Positions 63,125-64,000 of a DNA stretch of 64,000 nt are shown piece by piece; the first letter of the stretch is position 1; the number at the start of each line of letters is the position of its first letter. A model generated the notes under the pieces. That model was not told where the DNA came from and made no database searches. It was given only the letters and a program-made list of their open reading frames with translations. The stretch is from Adhaeribacter swui. GTDB lineage: Bacteria; Bacteroidota; Bacteroidia; Cytophagales; Hymenobacteraceae. A program made the translations under genes and the position numbers. Location of the stretch: positions 434,001-498,000 of the forward strand of contig NZ_CP055156.1 of the NCBI RefSeq assembly GCF_014217805.1, given 5' to 3'.

Positions 63125-64000
63125 TTAGTTTCTATTTTGTTGTACAAAACGGTGCTAAAGCGGTAAAAGGTTCCCAAGGGCAGTTTGCGCTGGCCTTGGT
63201 CTTGTAGGTAAATTTCGCCTACCTCTTGCTGCTTTTTAGCGTGTTTCTGAAAGTTGTGCGTAATTAAGTTTTCCAGAATTAACCCGGAAAATCCTAATGA
63301 ATACAAATTTATTAAAAATAAGTTATCCTGCGGATCTAACAATTGGGCGCATAATTTAATTAATTCATTGAGTTCATCTTCTAGTTGCCATTTTTCGCCG
63401 TTAGGTCCGCGGCCATAAGCCGGCGGGTCCAAAATTAAGCCTTGATAAACATTGCCGCGTTTTACTTCGCGCCGCACAAATTTCATAGCGTCTTCTACAA
63501 TCCACCGGATTTGATTTAAGTTACTGGCTTCCATGTTTTCGCGCGCCCAGTAGTTCACCTGTTTTACCGAATCGAGGTGGGTTACATCGGCGCCGGCCGC
63601 TTTGGCGGCCAGAGAGGCGGCCCCGGTATAAGCAAATAAATTTAAAATTTTAGGCGATTGGGTGTTAAGCTGCCGGGTAGCGTTATAAATAAACTGCCAG
63701 TTAGGGTCTTGTTCCGGGAATAAACCCACATGTTTAAAAGAAGATAAACCTAACCGGAACCGTAATTTCATTTGCTGGTATTCGTAATTAATAAACCACT
63801 GCTCGGCCATGCCTTTCCGTAGCTGCCACTGCCCTTTTTCGGAACTGCCTTTTTCGCGCTTAAAGATAGCTTGTGCGCGCTTGTCCCATTCCGAAGCCGG
63901 CAAATTTTTATCCCAAATGGCCTGCGGTTCAGGTCGCGCCAGGTAATAATCGCCAAACCGCTCCAGTTTTTCAAAATTTCCGGAATCTACCAGCTCGTAG
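63121..64000 (-). CDS. Class I SAM-dependent methyltransferase (RlmI/rRNA-type), 5' partial
   Basis: This methyltransferase is cut by the window end. The frame stays open to base 64000, where the codons read YELVDSGNFEKLERFGDYYL, so the TTG at 63903 is internal and the true start is just beyond the window. The SAM site is ILNLFAYTGAASLAAKAAGADVTHLD, and the target-base motif is LILDPPAYGRG. The overall pattern fits a PUA-less RlmI-like 23S rRNA cytosine methyltransferase; the substrate is inferred. It overlaps ppx by 4 bp. Confidence 0.88.
   Translation of the reverse strand, partial: YELVDSGNFEKLERFGDYYLARPEPQAIWDKNLPASEWDKRAQAIFKREKGSSEKGQWQLRKGMAEQWFINYEYQQMKLRFRLGLSSFKHVGLFPEQDPNWQFIYNATRQLNTQSPKILNLFAYTGAASLAAKAAGADVTHLDSVKQVNYWARENMEASNLNQIRWIVEDAMKFVRREVKRGNVYQGLILDPPAYGRGPNGEKWQLEDELNELIKLCAQLLDPQDNLFLINLYSLGFSGLILENLITHNFQKHAKKQQEVGEIYLQDQGQRKLPLGTFYRFSTVLYNKIETK

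Noticed and set aside
1-64000. CRISPR arrays, tRNA, rRNA or prophage
   Set aside because: No spaced direct-repeat array, tRNA-like cloverleaf or GGTTCGAATCC-type T-loop, rRNA stretch, integrase or phage structural gene was seen. The search was by eye only.

Overview
The window looks like a chromosomal segment from a member of the Bacteroidota. The best guess is class Cytophagia, perhaps a Hymenobacteraceae/Adhaeribacter-type organism; that genus-level guess is inference. The evidence is a set of phylum-specific genes: type IX secretion (T9SS) proteins PorU, PorV, PorP/SprF and a PorE-like OmpA protein, a T9SS type-B sorted adhesin, a SusC-type TonB receptor, and a bacilliredoxin that implies bacillithiol. 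Several genes carry the Bacteroidetes -7 promoter element TAnnTTTG, and Shine-Dalgarno sites are mostly absent. Most of the sequence is ordinary core genome. I found no rRNA, tRNA, CRISPR array, prophage or transposase. No gene in the window is recognisably a transcription factor.

Layout. 1-5.9 kb (+): porU (5' end outside the window), porV and a zinc-motif-less M16 protein, closed by a bidirectional hairpin. 6.1-8.3 kb (-): TonB-dependent receptor. 8.6-14.6 kb (-): a three-gene operon encoding a 1002-residue adhesin (ice-binding-like head, DUF11 repeats, PKD-like repeats, type-B sorting domain), a PorP/SprF protein and a PorE-like OmpA protein. 14.9-20.7 kb (-): lipA, an outer-membrane protein, bacilliredoxin ytxJ, two small Lys-rich exported proteins and a fused two-oxoacid dehydrogenase E1. 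20.8-24.9 kb (+): an orphan SusC-like receptor and an M16 peptidase with an intact zinc motif. 25-32 kb (-): aldo/keto reductase, Tat-exported TIM-barrel protein, GH29 fucosidase, and a GDSL lipoprotein in an operon with a FadL channel. 32.5-36.4 kb (+): a thioredoxin-reductase-like flavoprotein, a phospholipase-C/S1-like secreted protein, and a serine hydrolase broken by a 113-bp tandem duplication. 36.5-39.5 kb (-): an orphan three-Cys-motif-partner (TcmP)-like protein and EttA. 39.8-45.5 kb: DUF349, DUF2795, an orphan ABC ATPase, GDPD, a GT22-like glycosyltransferase and GtrA. 45.9-55.8 kb (-): unknown secreted proteins, cupin, MFS, DinB, SDR, ALDH7, DegP, Hsp20 and DUF2490. 55.9-64 kb (-): M20 amidohydrolase, a secA-deoC-lipoprotein overlapping operon, ppx, and an rRNA-type methyltransferase cut by the window end.

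How the genes fit together. Two T9SS loci (translocon/sortase proteins at 1-4.6 kb, adhesin with its PorP/PorE partners at 8.6-14.6 kb) suggest surface display, adhesion or gliding. SecA would feed T9SS substrates to the periplasm. DegP and Hsp20 are adjacent stress proteins. The FadL/GDSL pair suggests lipid hydrolysis coupled to uptake, and the fucosidase region suggests glycan scavenging.

The points most worth checking are: the 113-bp duplication, whose removal restores one 520-codon frame; the orphan TcmP-like protein; two genes with TATCTTTG exactly 4 nt before ATG, predicting leaderless mRNAs; the separated active/inactive M16 proteins; the ice-binding-headed T9SS adhesin; and pervasive AT-rich intergenic palindromes. 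I did not find a clearly new multi-gene system.
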